Assembly: GCA_002633005.1 (NCBI GenBank)
Contig: NMRA01000206.1
Coordinates: forward strand, 142,092 to 206,091
Length of the DNA: 64,000 bases
Source: Phoronis australis
Taxonomy: Eukaryota; Phoronida; Phoronidae
Direction of reading: 5' to 3'
The notes under the pieces: generated by a model
The model's database searches: none
Told to the model about the DNA's origin: nothing
What the model saw: the letters and a program-made list of their open reading frames with translations, nothing else
Made by a program: the position numbers and the translations under genes
In this document: in pieces, positions 47,339 through 60,612 of the stretch
Layout: each line of letters begins with the position of its first letter
How positions within the stretch are numbered: position 1 is the first letter of the stretch

Positions 47339-47926
47339 TTCGTCTGCGCTGCAAATCCACTATACGACTGCAAGATACACGCGCGATTAAGGAGAGTTTT
47401 TTGGAACCTGCTAAAGTTGGTAGAATCATTCCAAAATCTCAAACTTTTGACCATAAATTTATAATAAAATCCAAAAAAATATTTGCGGGTCCCTTGGACT
47501 AAACCCACATTTGGATGTGGGAAATGCGACTTTGTTTCCGAATTGTGCTTCACTTTAAAGAAATCATCGGTAAAATAGTAGCAAACCGATTAATCAAATG
47601 TACGTATTAAAGTCATGTACTACAATTAGGTGGACGAAACAGTTATACCATTAGATCTATATGGAGAAATGAGTTATCATTCCGCAGCATCCGATTAAAC
47701 TTGCACCTATTGTCGTACTTCGAAACTAAAGAGGAGCTCTTCTTTGTCCTCTAGTAAGATTCAAATAGGTACTTTCGATAACCCCTCTCTGTGTCAGCAA
47801 CTTTTCACAGCTAACGCAGCTGGAAATTCTCTAAAGCCTGCGCATACGTGAACATCATAGAGAACATACATTATACATGTATAAAGCACCAAACGGTTCT
47901 TAAACGAGTACCTTCATGCGCGTTGA

Positions 47927-47998
47927 AATATGTCTAATCAACGCGTAGTTTAGCTTAATCAACGCGTACTTTCACGTAACTAACGTGTACTTTTAGTC
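47927..47998. repeat. Short direct repeats (CTAATCAACGCGTA type)
   Basis: Three diverged ~23-bp units: TCTAATCAACGCGTAG, CTTAATCAACGCGTAC and GTAACTAACGTGTAC. Confidence 0.6.
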
Positions 47999-47999
47999 A

Positions 48000-49812
48000 G
48001 TTCATGTAGTCTAATCACACCGTTGCTCTCAAATCTCAAAATGGCGGAGAACTTCGTACATGGGTGCACAAGCGTCTTCAGCTTCTGATCGTCCCTCACG
48101 TTTTCAGAGGTGAAAGTAGATCCGCCAACACATTGCATTTTTCAGGTTTTCGCAAAAAATAAATAGTCCGACGCAAAGGATTATTTTCTTTCAAACACGC
48201 CTTTTGATATGGAATTGGAAGATTCAACAAAATCTATACAAAACATCGTGGATAGCTAAGACTGAACTTCTGAACCCCGAGTCTAATCGTTTTATTCGGT
48301 ATCGAATTTGTTTGAGACATTCTCCTCCTTTAAAAGCAACCCCAGATAATATTTATTGTTCTGTGTTCAAGTACATCATTGACATCCCATACGCTTTTGG
48401 TGACACCTAAATTCGAGCTGCAAACTTGAGATTTTGAGTTGGCCTAAAATCTAAAGATTTTGATTTCAAACTCGGTGCTTTAATGCAGGCCAGTGGGGTC
48501 ATCAAGTGCAAAACAAGGTTATACAGTACGTCATCCACGTGAACCATGATATACTCGTGTACATGTACAGCATAGCAGACACTTAAGTTGAATTTGTACT
48601 AAAGTTTAGTAGAAAATGTATAAAATAGTTTCTATTTCAAGTAAAAATATTCGACTCCGGGTCCAGGGTTTATTGATTCAAATGACTAATAAGACTTAAA
48701 ACTGAATCTTGTTCCACGTCACAACGAGCACATCATAACTTCGAAATAATTCATCAAAACATATCTGAGAAACGAGCAGTTTTTATAGGCCTACACTACG
48801 GTACCTTCGGGAACTACGTGTCTGCACTTTTGCTCCAGTTAGATTTGTTATAAATGTACATGTATTTCAGAAATAATTGTCTGGATCGCAAGACCAAACA
48901 TCTGGCTTAAAACGTAAGTCACTTAACGCTAAATAGACCCCAAAGCTGAACCAGCATCTTCGTATGGCATCGTGATGTGTGTCTGCAGTAATATAGAACT
49001 TCTATACAGCAGTGTAAAAATGATTCACAAAATATCGAAAAATGACACGTGTGAAGATTCTTTGGAACAATAGGAGAAACACGGGGCAATGTTCTCTAAA
49101 AATCCTTCGTGACATATAGGATAGATGTATTTCGCACGCACGATGCAGTAACCACTGTTACAAACATCTGCATGTACATGTACGTTCTCATCAATGCAGA
49201 CATACATGTAGGATGTTCGGTGACGAGACTGAGTGATTCGGTAACTGAGCTATTTCGTAACAGACACTATCATGTGGTAAAACAACAACTTCCACAAATT
49301 TCGGCTGCTTTTGGGAGTTTTAGTGGGTGTAAGCTCCAACCCCAATGGTTACTTCGTATTACATGTAGATACTGTTGAAGAAAGTACAGTGAAGTAAAAT
49401 GAAGGGAAGTTCGTTTTGTGACTTCTTTCACACTTCTTTCATCAAGACACAATAGTAGTGCGCACTTTACAATCACCTGGTCGTAGTCATCAGCCTTTTT
49501 TATCATCGACGAGCACTTTCCTCGTCCGGTCATCAGAAATACCTAAACGTGTCTTAAATCAGTGGTAACGCTTTTTGCTGCAAGCAATGTTTGTGGCACA
49601 AAGATGGCAGTCAACTATTGTGTGTTCAAGTACCTGTGACCTGCTTGGCTAGAAAGATCTTGGCTTAATTGCCATGATGTTAGAAGTGCCCTTTTATGAC
49701 GTCAAAACCGGAATGTGTAGTATTCCGTTTCGCACCTGTCTTTCCTTTGCATTAGTCACACAGTATATTCAAAGACTATCCAACAAGCTCATTGAGTAAT
49801 AGACAATAATGT
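48000..49812. other. No gene supported
   Basis: Low-complexity AT-rich sequence with many ACATGTAC palindromes (e.g. near 48562, 48855, 49172). Downstream intergenic or 3' region of gene C on the minus strand. Confidence 0.3.
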
Positions 49813-50035
49813 CTAACTATGGGACAGTACATAAAAACAACACGATACCGCAGATATAATCAGCTCCACGGTAAACCTGTTAGTGGTAGCCGAACTTATC
49901 TTGCAATGTGAATCATATTTGTCCATTGCAATCTGTAAGGAGCTCGACTGTAAACCCGTCGTAAATTTTGCAGCCTCGATTCCACACTCTTCACGAACCA
50001 CGTCACCAAAGCACTTTACCATGTTGTTGGTCATG
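49813..50035 (-). CDS. Gene C, last exon: cysteine-rich domain end and GPI-type tail
   Basis: The acceptor TTATTTTCAG gives phase 2. The peptide MTNNMVKCFGDVVREECGIE continues to IAMDKYDSHCKISSATTNRF and ends in a hydrophobic tail (VELIISAVSCCFYVL) before TAG. It aligns with the gene D last exon: M..C..DV....CG..AA, and a later Cys before the small-residue and hydrophobic C-terminus. That layout is typical of a GPI-anchor signal. The preceding exon with a matching phase 2 donor is 54615-54750. Confidence 0.7.
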
Positions 50036-50529
50036 CTGAAAATAATCAACCCTTGCAAATCTAAATTATGTAATCAATAAAGTACACTGTTGTCGCTAAT
50101 GTAATCAACAAAGAGGAATGAAGCTAGTTTAATTCTAAGCCACCATGATTTTCAATGGACACCACGTTGTAATTAGGTTCAGTGCAAGAGTTATGATGCA
50201 TCGGCTTTCCTCACAGAACCCTATACACATCTGACTTTTCTGTGGTTTGAGCTGACGTTACTTCCCCAAACTTGCATGAAGCTAATCTCACTGAACAAAT
50301 TCCTCACTTTGTGGTTTTTTGTGTGTACACTGTTTTCAGAAATGTTGACAATTTTCGTCGAAATTTGTCTTTCTTCGTCAAACTGAACACGAAATCATTT
50401 GAAAATTGGTGAAATTTGTTGATTGGAAGTTTCAACCTACAACTCTCAGTTCCAACAAACGTACAGTGTAGGCAGTCTTGCCTTATTTGCTAATGTTGCG
50501 ACTTTCGACGGTCCGACAATAGAACATTT

Positions 50530-51694
50530 GCAGCCGATTTCATAAAGGTGGTTTAAAGTTAAACCTGATTTAAACTGGACTTAGGCCACGTTTAAAGATA
50601 ATCTGCATTTCATAAAGGTGGTTTAACTTTAGACCAGTGGTGTAGTGAAACCTGGTTTAACTCCAGTTTAGACCTGGTCTGATTCAGTTTTCATTTCACC
50701 AACGAGGTACATTGTATGTATTACTTAGACCTGTATCTATATCTTAAACCAGGTTTATCTTTAGACTTGTTCAGACCCAAGTTTAATAATACTAAATATG
50801 TCAGACTAGTGCGTTATAAGTGCAACTGAATGATGCTGTGGTGTGCACTTACGACGCAGTTTTAGAGCGAGAATGGACTATTTTTCAATACTCAGTTTTA
50901 GGACGACACAAGATCAAACGTAACAGGGGGACCAAGAATTTTTAAGTGGGGGGGTCGGATCAAGGATTTTCAAAAGGAGGGTCTGGGTCAACAATTTGAA
51001 AACGATAGATTTGATATCACTAAAATCAAGGGAAAAAGGGGTCCGGACCCCTTGAACCCCTGGATCCGCCTATATGTAGACCAGTACGTATCGTCATCGT
51101 CACAAGCTCTAAGCGTATGATTAAAAAGGCATATAATGATTACTCTGACCGATTTCCATCTGAACTGGTCCCAATTTAAGTTTGCTGGGCAGGGGACCTG
51201 CCTCAGTGGCGGATTTAGAGGGGGTCAATAAGGGGGCCCTGGCCCCCTAAAATTCTCGTAGATTACATTTGCCCTTGAGGACTCTTATATTCGTGCTACA
51301 AACTTGAGTAAAAACTCGAAATTTCGAGTTCAAACTCGAACTTATTGCTTTAATATTGGGTTTACAAACTGTGAACTAAGGGCAATAAATTATCTACTTA
51401 AGTTATTTATACTCGAGCATATAATAATAGACAATTATCTTTAATTCTCCCAAAAATTGAGTAGAAATTGCCAAACCGAATTTCGAGTTCCATTTCGATT
51501 AAAAAGATTGGAGACCGGGCCCTGGTTTTACTAAGCCCGCCTTATGCTCTAACTAAACCAGGCTTTCAGACTTTAAAACCATGTTGGTGAAATGCAATTT
51601 AGGTCTAAAATTTGACCAAGTTTAGGAAGACCAGGTTTAAGTCTTAAACCTGGTTTTGTTGGTTTTGTTAAACCACCTTTACGAAATCGGCTGC
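50530..51694. mobile_element. Inverted-repeat DNA element with internal AAACCAGGTTTA motifs
   Basis: The left end GCAGCCGATTTCATAAAGGT and right end in reverse (GCAGCCGATTTCGTAAAGGT) continue as GGTTTAA on both sides. Subterminal regions repeat variants of the near-palindrome TAAACCTGGTTTA many times (e.g. 50553, 50645, 50745, 51630). No transposase ORF. It is itself interrupted by a second repeat at about 50930-51300. No target-site duplication recognised. Confidence 0.7.
50930..51300. mobile_element. Nested repeat with GGGGGTC...GACCCC and GGATCCGCC ends
   Basis: Contains GGGGTCCGGACCCCTTGAAC, TGGATCCGCC and, in opposite sense, CAGTGGCGGATTTAGAGGGG. The same opening (AGTGGTGGATCTAGG with a G-run) occurs at 19128. 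Repeats with this type of end are widespread in marine invertebrates. Class uncertain. Confidence 0.5.
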
Positions 51695-52865
51695 TAGTGG
51701 TTTCGTGGATAGGTGTACTAGGAAAATCGCCATTTCGTTCAATAACCTCGCCTACGGTATCAAGCCTTGCACGAAACAAAATTTGAAAAAGTAGTAAGAG
51801 GCCTTACGAACACTACCAGGCAAGTACCTGCGGTCCAGTAACAGGTGTGCGTTCCATGGAAATGAGAATCGAACGAAAACGCAAAAACACGCAAGTGTAC
51901 GCGACATTACGTCACGTATTACAAGCAAAACGCGTGATCACACTGGCTTCCTAAACTATACTCTTGCGTTTACGAAACGCCACCCAGGTTAACAAACACT
52001 ACTGTCGTTATTTTTACATGATACTGCGCTCTGATTGGCTGGAACATGTCATTTACAACTGGGAGAAAATGGTAAGATTCTGTGTCGTGTTGTTATGACA
52101 TGATACACTAAACAATCGTCATTAAAACACTTATCATAACCTCAATGCGTGGCGAATTAAGTCAGCGAATGTATCTAATAAGATATCTAAGCCTAACAGC
52201 ACCACGGTAGTAGATATGTACACTATACAACGTTGATGTTTCTGTTGTTTAATCGACTGTCTAATTAAGCATGCATTCAGGTTGTCTAAGCACGTGAAAG
52301 CCTCGTTTTAGAAGTCAGTGGTTACAAACTGTGTTCTTACCTACACAACTGGCTAATTTTCGTCGGTCTTGTGAGGAATGACATCTTAAGGTTTTGTAGA
52401 CTGTCCTTGTATATTTTTTTACATTTCATCAGCCCCGTTTTCACATTGCCTCCAACCATACAGGTAGAGTGTTTTAAGTATACTGTTAAGACAAAATCAA
52501 GTTACGTCTGTAGTAATTCACTACCAACAAGTTAGTAACGAAAGAATGGAGATTTTGCAACACTGAAACTGCATATCAGGTGTTCTTATACTTCTATTGC
52601 AATGCAGCGGAGTATTTCTTCTTGCCATCAGCTCCACCACCAACAACACAACCACCATCTTAGTTGCCGTCCTCGTAGGATTACAACCAACGAAGAAATG
52701 CGTTTTTCACGAAAATAAAATTAAAAACTTAACCGAGTGCCTTCTTAACAATCGGATTCAATGATGTGTAGGACATGCAGTATTTTCTCAAAATGTTGAC
52801 AGAATTACTTCTCACCGTAAATCGCCGACATCACTGTTTTAATCACGAAGTTACCGTGCATACAT

Positions 52866-52866
<1 letters not shown>

Positions 52867-52930
<64 letters not shown>
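52867..52930. repeat. (CA)n microsatellite
   Basis: About 32 uninterrupted CA units. The (TH)n and (CV)n ORFs are artefacts. Confidence 0.95.
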
Positions 52931-52931
<1 letters not shown>

Positions 52932-54614
52932 CAATTCACTTACATGTATATCCTTTGGTGCAAATGTAATAAGGTGTAGACAGGAATGTCGAAATGTACT
53001 GTTTCGTATCTTTGTTGCAACTAGGCAATAATGGTTTGATGCAACTTGCACTCACGTTATAGCGTCTGCAAAAATATTAATACGTGACATACAGATGAAA
53101 CTTCTGTCGTCTGACTGGCTAGAGCACAGTCCACTGAGTCCGTTTGCGGTGAGGTTACCCGGCTAGCCATAAAACATAAATTTTCTACTTTTCAAGTCAG
53201 CTACACGACAGATGTTGCGATTCGCGACAGAACTGGCCTGATATAAACTAGTCATATGACAATTTTACAGACAAAGGTATACTATTTCATTTGTAGACCG
53301 ATCCTGCGAGTGACAAAAAGTCTGGTCTGCACGCCACCTGTTGGACACATCAGGTGACCAGACTTGAAAAGATTTTGTGATCTGTATTTCCACGGCGGTT
53401 AAGATTTACAAATTTTGATCCTTCGAGTTTGCCAGGTTGTGTATACCTTGGGTGAGCAATCTTACTTCGGTGCTTACATGTACTGTATAACTTGATACTT
53501 ACCTCGTGTTCGGCCTATTGTTGTATAAAACGCTAAGTAACTACTGTAGTACATGTACCTACGTTTTCCAGGTCTACAAAGTATTGTGAGAATCATCACG
53601 TGTGCGTGAACTTTGCCCATGCGCATGCAAGCCTACATCTATTGGAGGCTGCTCTCAATTGTGAGTCTGGTATTTTTTAGAAAACCTCAATAGGAGGAAC
53701 GGTTCATTATTTTGAGTTAACCAGTACAGATGAGTTGTCGGATTTTCTTATTGAGTGCAAAATCAAGCGCAATTGATTGTCTCTAAACACTCCTTCCAAG
53801 AATGCAAGCACTAATTCTTGTGAACCGAAAAATATTCGACTGAATATGTATAGGAACATTTCATAAGGAACTTTTAATATAAGGAGTGTTTATTTTATTA
53901 CACAGTATGCTAATCCGGGATAAATTTCTCTTTGAATTCATACAAAGGAAAATTCGACAGTGGCGAGTAGTTGACAGGTAGTTTTTTGAAATTTAAAGAA
54001 AATGCTTTGAAATCAACACATGTTAAAATGTTTACAGACAAACCATAAAAACATGTGGTATGCAAGTTGAATTCTGTTTCAGTGGCAGAGAACCACTTTC
54101 AATATTGCACTGTAGTCTGCTTGTCGCGTTCCAGGCCTCTTTAAATTTCATTTTTGAAGTTAAGTAAATTCTTATATGGAGCGGAAAAACACGTATGGGG
54201 AAAAACACAGCCAAGATTTGATAACGTTTTCCATCATGGTTTCCCTAGATGGTTTCGTCATCAATCCATCATACTCTCTCCAGCATTACGACCTAGTATT
54301 ACTAAGCTCTTTGATTAGTTTTGTGAATATCACGCCCTGGTTACCAGCTGGCTTCTAATTGGATGAAAGCGGGTGAGACAAGACGGTTGAGACAATGAAC
54401 CATAAATAGCTCTGCCACCTAGTTGCGCACCTATACCAGTTGACGAAATTCAGAACGTCATGGCGTTCTCCGTAGCGGTGACACTATGCATACACTGTAG
54501 ATGGCGCTGCTGCTAAGTGTACGCCGACAATCTGTTGATCAGTCCAGTCAAAGATCTATAAAATCTTTGGTCCAGTGGCACTGGTAGCTTTCGTTATCAG
54601 TGTGGACGACTTAC
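52931..54614. other. No gene supported
   Basis: No exon with convincing splice sites. Presumed intron of gene C. Confidence 0.3.
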
Positions 54615-54750
54615 CTGCACATGGTTCTCAGTTCTTCTTCAGTAATTTGCACGTACCCCGTCTCTCTTTCATTCCAAATCTTCATAAGCGGTTGGTAGCA
54701 AGTGGATATCGCGGCAACGGTGCAATTGCCATCGCTCCTGCCACTGGAAA
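54615..54750 (-). CDS. Gene C, penultimate exon: start of cysteine-rich domain
   Basis: 136-nt exon, acceptor TTGTACGCAG (phase 1) and perfect donor TGCAG|GTAAGT (phase 2), open in this frame. The peptide SSGRSDGNCTVAAISTCYQP continues to VQITEEELRTMC, and the next exon supplies the rest of the cysteine framework. It corresponds in phase and position to the gene D exon at 61647-61788. NCT is a potential N-glycosylation site. The C-x8-C-x8-C spacing around the junction distantly recalls disulfide-rich helical domains such as nematode DUF19, but I cannot claim homology. Confidence 0.65.
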
Positions 54751-56522
54751 CTGCGTACAAAAACACAAACGGGGAATTCTTTACACCATATAGTATCGAC
54801 ACCAGTCCGTTGTTTCGTACGTGATCACACCCAGCCCAAAATTCCCAATGACTGGTTCAATTAATGGACGTTGGATTTCAAATATATTTTAAAACTTTTT
54901 ATTGCAGCTGTAACGTGTATACGCACGTTCGCAAACCTTTATTAAAACGACAATTGCCTTCCATCTGAAAATCAACTTTTGATGTAGACCACTTAAGTCA
55001 GCGCTCTCAAATCAGTTTTCCTTGATCGTTTAAAGGGAAATTTCAGGCCTTCGAAATAACTGACTGTTTGTCTTAACTCAAGACCAGGCTATAACTTGAC
55101 GTTTGACAGCCTGTAGTGGTCTCAGCGACCGGTCAGGCTTTTTTGCGAACCCAGAACTAAGTTGATTTTATAGCGGCAATTAGTCTGAGTCGAAAGTTTG
55201 CTTCTACGGCAAAAAGTGGGTGGATCGTCGCTTTAAGGAAGTTACAGTTTTCCCGCCAACAGTGTCGCTTGTGTGCTCCTCTAGTAGTTTAACACAAAAA
55301 TTTTTCTTCTCATTCGTTTTACAGATGCCCTGACGTCTGCACGACGGCAGTGTTTCGGGGCGCAGTACAAACAAAAGTTGGTCCGCTTCATCCACCAATC
55401 TCTTAGTTGCTAACCGTTCGATTGAATGTTGAAGAACTGTACTGCTCTTCTAGTAAAGTCGGTTACTTAATACTATACTGGATGTTGGTCATACGTGATC
55501 CCATTCTAATGAGTAAAAGATGATTCGGACTGGTTGGGCTATTAAATTCAAATAAAACACGGAAAATCTAATTATACCGCCTATGTTTCGATAATAGGTA
55601 TAACTATGCACGTTGCAGACACAAGTCACTTGTGTTTACTTGGTGCCGTAGATGGACATTTATAAAGCCTTTGTAGATGTTTTCACCAAATCGTTTCTGA
55701 ATGCTTCACAAAATGATTATATCTTTGTTATGTAATAAGGAAATTGTTTAAACCACGTGCTTAAAGCTGCTGAGTTTTGCTCAGATTTTGAGAAAAAATG
55801 AAAGAACTTAAGACAAAGGTCTAATCGAAAAATAGAAAATCTCAGTGCTGAAAATCCGTCGCATTCATGGTGAGACAATATCAAGAGACTTGGCCCGAGA
55901 AATAATAAAACTATGATATTCACCATGAGATCAATCGAGCTTCCTCAAACCATTCTGTACGTAGAAATGGAAATTAATGTTGCATTCTCGTAATTCCGAT
56001 TTCTTTTCTAGATTTTGTTTTGACGATAAGTTTTATAGCGACAGTTTTAGTCAAGGCTCAGAATGTACATGCACATGTATTAGAGTTTTACTGCCGAGGT
56101 GCATGCTCCTACGCAGTGGTAGAAAACCAACAATACTCCTGTCCGTGAAATTTAGGTTAAGGATCGTCGTGTTCCAGAAAGGGAATCACTTTATCTTCCT
56201 GTGGCTAGAAATTTATTGTTACAGTAGTAATTTGAATGGGAGGACATCGCCTTGTGTGGAGAAAGAATAGCCTATTGAGGAACAAAACACTTTTGAGTTC
56301 AGATTTCTAGAAATTGTTCCACCACTTGCTTCACTAAAAGTTTTGGTGTACGAAAAAGACTTCTTGGAAAATAGTAAAAGTGTATTTTTTTAAGTTTTAA
56401 CGCTTATATCAAACTAAACGTAATCGTGTTATTTATACAGTTGTTCTGCAATGATGTTACTTACTTTTTGCTTATATGCGAGGACGACGATGATAACGAT
56501 AAGAATGATGACGATAAAATAG

Positions 56523-56570
<48 letters not shown>

Positions 56571-57637
56571 CGGTGATGATGATGAAGTTGGCGATGATGA
56601 TGATGATGATGATGATGATGACGATGNATGATGATGATGATGATGATGATGACGATGGTGGTGGTAATGATGATGATGATAATGATACTAATGATGACGA
56701 TAAAAATAATGATATTGATGATGATGATGACGATGGTGACAAGGACGACGACGACGACGATGATGCTGTCAATGGCTGTGAAGGTGACTGTGGCGATGTG
56801 ATGGTGAGAATGGTCAGGCTTCACTTTAAGTGCATGTACGAAGAACGGCACAGCATTTTACATATACATGTAACTAACTGGTGCTAATTGATGACGCGCA
56901 GACCTCATGCTTTCCTAACTGCGTCCAGTGAGAACGTAATTCACGGTAGCAGGAGAAAGACAAAAGGCTGGGTTCATGGAACTCGCATGGTCGAACTGTT
57001 TTCTTTCCACTGTCACCGTGCTCCAAAGACAACCCACGTCCGTGACTTATTCAAAGGCGGACGACCTACACCTGACTGGATCGCAGCGACACTACGTGGA
57101 TTAGTTTCCTAAGTATCCAATTTTCTTCCCCCAAGTGACTAACGTACATCACATGTAGACAAGGAATTAGAACACTTATTAAAAAGCAGGAAATATTGAT
57201 CAAAACGTTTGAACGTCTTAGTAAATTGTATTGAACATTAAAAGAGATTATTATCATAATCTTTATATGGCACATTACTGCAACAGAGCTGATGTTACAT
57301 GTATTAGGGAGTTAAAGGAACATACATGTACCTGATAAATGTCTTCTTAAAACATGAATAAATTACACGTCGCATGAAGCACACAAAGCGTTTCCTATGT
57401 CGTAACAGAAAACGGTTTCTGTTAATAAACCTATCATTAATGACACTGAGTGTAACGTTCAAAGATCTGGCAAACTCAAATTAATAACAATTTCGTTATC
57501 TGCGTTTCAGCTTTCACAACAAGCCCCAAATGGCGACCCCGGCAAGTGAAATTTGAGACCATTATATCAGCGTGAAGCAGCCTAGATTTTGTTTTCTATG
57601 TTTAATGCGTACATCGGATGACATCACATACCGTTAC
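54751..57637 (-). other. Gene C intron(s), missing exon suspected
   Basis: The upstream exon ends in phase 2 and the downstream exon starts in phase 1, so at least one exon (phase 2 to 1, probably the second half of the ZP-like module) should lie here. An ORF at 55204-55398 (minus) with cysteines (LPSCRRQGICKTNEKKNFC) was considered but has no acceptor. Confidence 0.35.
56524..56768. repeat. (TGA)n-rich microsatellite, with one N
   Basis: Long imperfect ATG/GAT trinucleotide array. The poly-Met, poly-Asp, poly-His and poly-Ile ORFs on both strands are artefacts. Confidence 0.95.
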
Positions 57638-57754
57638 GTATTTTTGTCGTCCACATAAGAAACACTGACACAAATCTTTTTGTTTACATGTACCTTATGA
57701 TGACTCTCAGAAAAAAATATGACGATGCGAAAACGAAGTGTTTTAAGCAATTTC
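57638..57754 (-). CDS. Gene C, candidate exon: ZP-like first half
   Basis: The acceptor TCTTAATAG|G gives phase 2, fitting the phase 2 donor of the exon at 59465. The peptide KLLKTLRFRIVIFFSESHHK continues VHVNKKICVSVSYVDDKN. FRIVIFFSESHHK matches FHVIATFSSSTHTYK of gene A, and the preceding exon supplies the first cysteine (VPACNVDQ). Two donors are possible: AAG|GTACAT at 57693 or AATAC|GTAACG at 57637. The longer one is chosen because it keeps the second cysteine. Confidence 0.45.
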
Positions 57755-59464
57755 CTATTAAGACAATGATAGGCACACGGACGTTGCAGGATATTTTGAA
57801 GCCAACACCACATCCCATGTTCCGTCTCATGTTTTATCATCAGTTTCTACCCTCTGGTTTTTAGGACCCTACTCGAGATTTGAGTAACATCATATCTCAG
57901 ATATGGTTGATTATATTGATATCATATGTCGTGCGACCAGGGAAAATTTTCAAGTCTTCACGAAGTCCCCACTGGCACTGGGAGTATCAAATCAGACAAT
58001 AATTCCCCTAAATAAATTTCAAAGTTCGTGTTCACTTCCAAACTGTAAATTACTAACAATTTTCCTAGATATACACTGTATTGAGTTTCAATAACAATTG
58101 CTTCGTTCATTTCGTGAAATCAGTGCATTTGCCATCATAGCAGTCAGCGCACATCACTAAACACGCACTTTAATAACAGCAGGAAGTAAACAGACGGAAG
58201 TCGGAACAGTTTGGCAAAAATCGGGCAAGATAGGCGAAATATGCGCCACCACTGCATGCGATCGCCTGCGTTCATTTTTCGTTCCCTGGCGGGAGAAATT
58301 GAGTTAAAGAATGAAAGAATTAATTCATTTACGAGGAGAAATTGGAGAGGTATGCTTAAGATCTTGAGAATGAACGCGATACGACCGCGTGAGCTTTTTT
58401 GAGTCAACAATTTTCACGCCGGATCGGCAACCTCAAATTTAATTTGGTTACCTGACAGTTTTAGTTTTGGTGACCTCAGATTTCATTTGAAGACGTCGAA
58501 TTTTTGCCAGGTCCTCAAATAAGGCTCGGTGTTAACCTCAGCGTCCAGCGTTGCACGGTCACGGGACCCAGCCAACGACAAATTGATAAAAAGTCAACTT
58601 ACTAAACAATCAAATTCAACATGCTGCCTGCTTTCACAAAATATGTACTTAATTACCGTGTGATGTAAGTAATGTCCCACATAACATAATGTGTTGGACC
58701 GAGTTTGGCAAATAAACGGCCAATTGTCAGATTACACCAGTTGCGTGCGTTGCCCTTGTACCGTGATATTACACACCTTTGTATAAAACTGTTCTTCCTC
58801 AACGTTTAGCTGCCAACCCACAATCGGTCTGCGATGGGATTCTATTTTCTATTACCTTGAAACCATCAGCGACTTAAGACCTTCTAACGCATTCACGCAA
58901 TGCCTGAGACTTGAGATGCCCATTCGGTATTGATATCGGGTTAGCGAGGCAATGTTTTACACCCCTAAGCTTATCAGTTATGAATTCAGATTTGACAGCT
59001 AACCACTGACAAAATGCCCCTTTGAAACGGCACGGTAATCTGATGAGCAGCAATTTTAGACTCGGTCACTTACAATTATAAAACTGGTCTTTAATAAATT
59101 TGAATGGAAGTCTATTTTTGCACCTCCAGAGATAACTGACAGTTGCGGTCACTTTGGCACACGAAAATGTCTCACGAACTTGATCTGAAGAAAATACGAT
59201 CTTTCACCACTTATATAAGATCATTCTTAAACTTAGTGAGGATTAAACTAAAACCAGTTTTATAACGGTAAGGACAGAAACAAAAACGCGGGTTTATTGC
59301 CTCCAAAGGCTGGGTTGTAAAAAAATTTTCCACAAAAAAGTGCTGCGTTTTGACAGCCGCAGTTAATTTCTTTCAGTTGTGCGTGTATCGGTGCTTACGA
59401 GTACACTAAGCAGACTGGGCGAAGTGCTTTGTCGATTAGTGCAGGTTATAGACAATTCACTTAC

Positions 59465-59584
59465 AGTTGATCAACATTACAAGCAGGAACAGTCTCCAAT
59501 GTCCAGTTTTCGACGATACCACTGTTTTTCCAACTATCTTCGGAACCTTCGTCATCTTGTGGAGATGCAGATATTCCTAATGAG
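59465..59584 (-). CDS. Gene C, upstream exon: acidic linker
   Basis: 120-nt exon with acceptor ACTATTCAG (phase 2) and donor CAACT|GTAAGTG (phase 2). The other two frames stop immediately. The peptide SLGISASPQDDEGSEDSWKN continues SGIVENWTLETVPACNVDQ. It is acidic and Ser-rich with one NWT glycosylation site and a cysteine near its end. It parallels the small acidic exon of gene A (19694-19734). The signal-peptide exon should lie between 59.6 and 61.1 kb and was not found. Confidence 0.6.
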
Positions 59585-60340
59585 CTGAATAGTTTCCCGC
59601 AGCTTTTAAACGCTAGCGTTCAGCTAATTACATGTAGAAATGCTTATGGGAATTTAAACGAATTAGCGTCTTAAAACCCGTCTTAATTGTTGCATTGTAT
59701 TTCTATTGGCTTCTTTCTCAAAGCGACGGTATGAAAATTTACATGTATTTACATGTAAAACGACGACCATAATCGGTGACGTTATGAATTAAAATATGAA
59801 TCGTGAACATACCCTTGTTAAATCAATTTAATACGACATCAACGATAAGTTATGTCTCATAACATAATGTGGCGACATCTGTGTTTTACGACCAATATTT
59901 TTGGAGTGCATTAATTGTGAGCGCTCCTCGTCAGCTACCCTAACTGTGGAACTGTGGAGGTATTAAAACCATTATAATACTAAACACCAAGTTGTGCCCG
60001 ACTGAGAACACTTCCCTCTATACAGTACAGTACTTGCATCTATATGACCACAAACACATAAACTTGTGTCATTCGACGAGATTTGCCGGAACTTCTGTCG
60101 CATCCCGATGATGCACAGTAAGTAGTTCCCCCATGGACCTCTTCTAATTTCGATACTAAAATTCATATTGTCAACAAAAATGTTGAGAGTAAACCAAAAT
60201 TCATCACAAATGTTAGAGAAGGAATGGAGAATTAGTAAGACCGCACCAGCCGTAGTCAAGTAATGACTTCGTTGTCGCGTGAGAGGTCTGTTCTAACCTG
60301 TTATGAACATTTTGAAACAACGTGTCCATGTGGACGGGCA

Positions 60341-60612
60341 ATGAGTAATTGACTCATTATGTCCATTTGACCAATTTTGACCATATCTATGTTGAACCAT
60401 TATATCCCTTCTTGCTGCTTACAGCTGTACATATATGTCCATGTTCGTCCTTTACATTAATTTATTCAGTTCAATTTTGCTGACGTTGACACAATGGTGC
60501 AGAATGGACATAACTGGCCAAAATGGACATAATTGGCCAAAAGGGACATACATGTAATTTGCCAAAATGGACATAATTGGCCAAATGGACACAATAGGTC
60601 AAAAGAGACATA
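60341..60612. repeat. Tandem and inverted AATGGACATAATTGGCCAA repeat
   Basis: Five diverged ~19-bp units (AATGGACATAATTGGCCAA) at about 60500-60612. Inverted copies (TTATGTCCATTTGACCAATT) lie at 60356-60390, so the whole block can fold back. Confidence 0.75.

Larger units (their letters stand above)
50036..54614 (-). other. Putative long intron of gene C with transposon insertions
   Basis: Lies between exons with matching phase 2 ends. It holds the 50530-51694 inverted-repeat element and the (CA)n array. No other exon was recognised, though one could be hidden. Confidence 0.4.

Noticed and set aside
56426-56887. Long Met/Asp-rich and His/Ile-rich ORFs on both strands
   Set aside because: They translate a (TGA)n microsatellite and include an ambiguous base; not genes.
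59972-60259. Minus ORF with cysteines (SLCVCG) as a gene C ZP-like exon
   Set aside because: No AG acceptor before the reading and no ATG; similarity to gene A not convincing.
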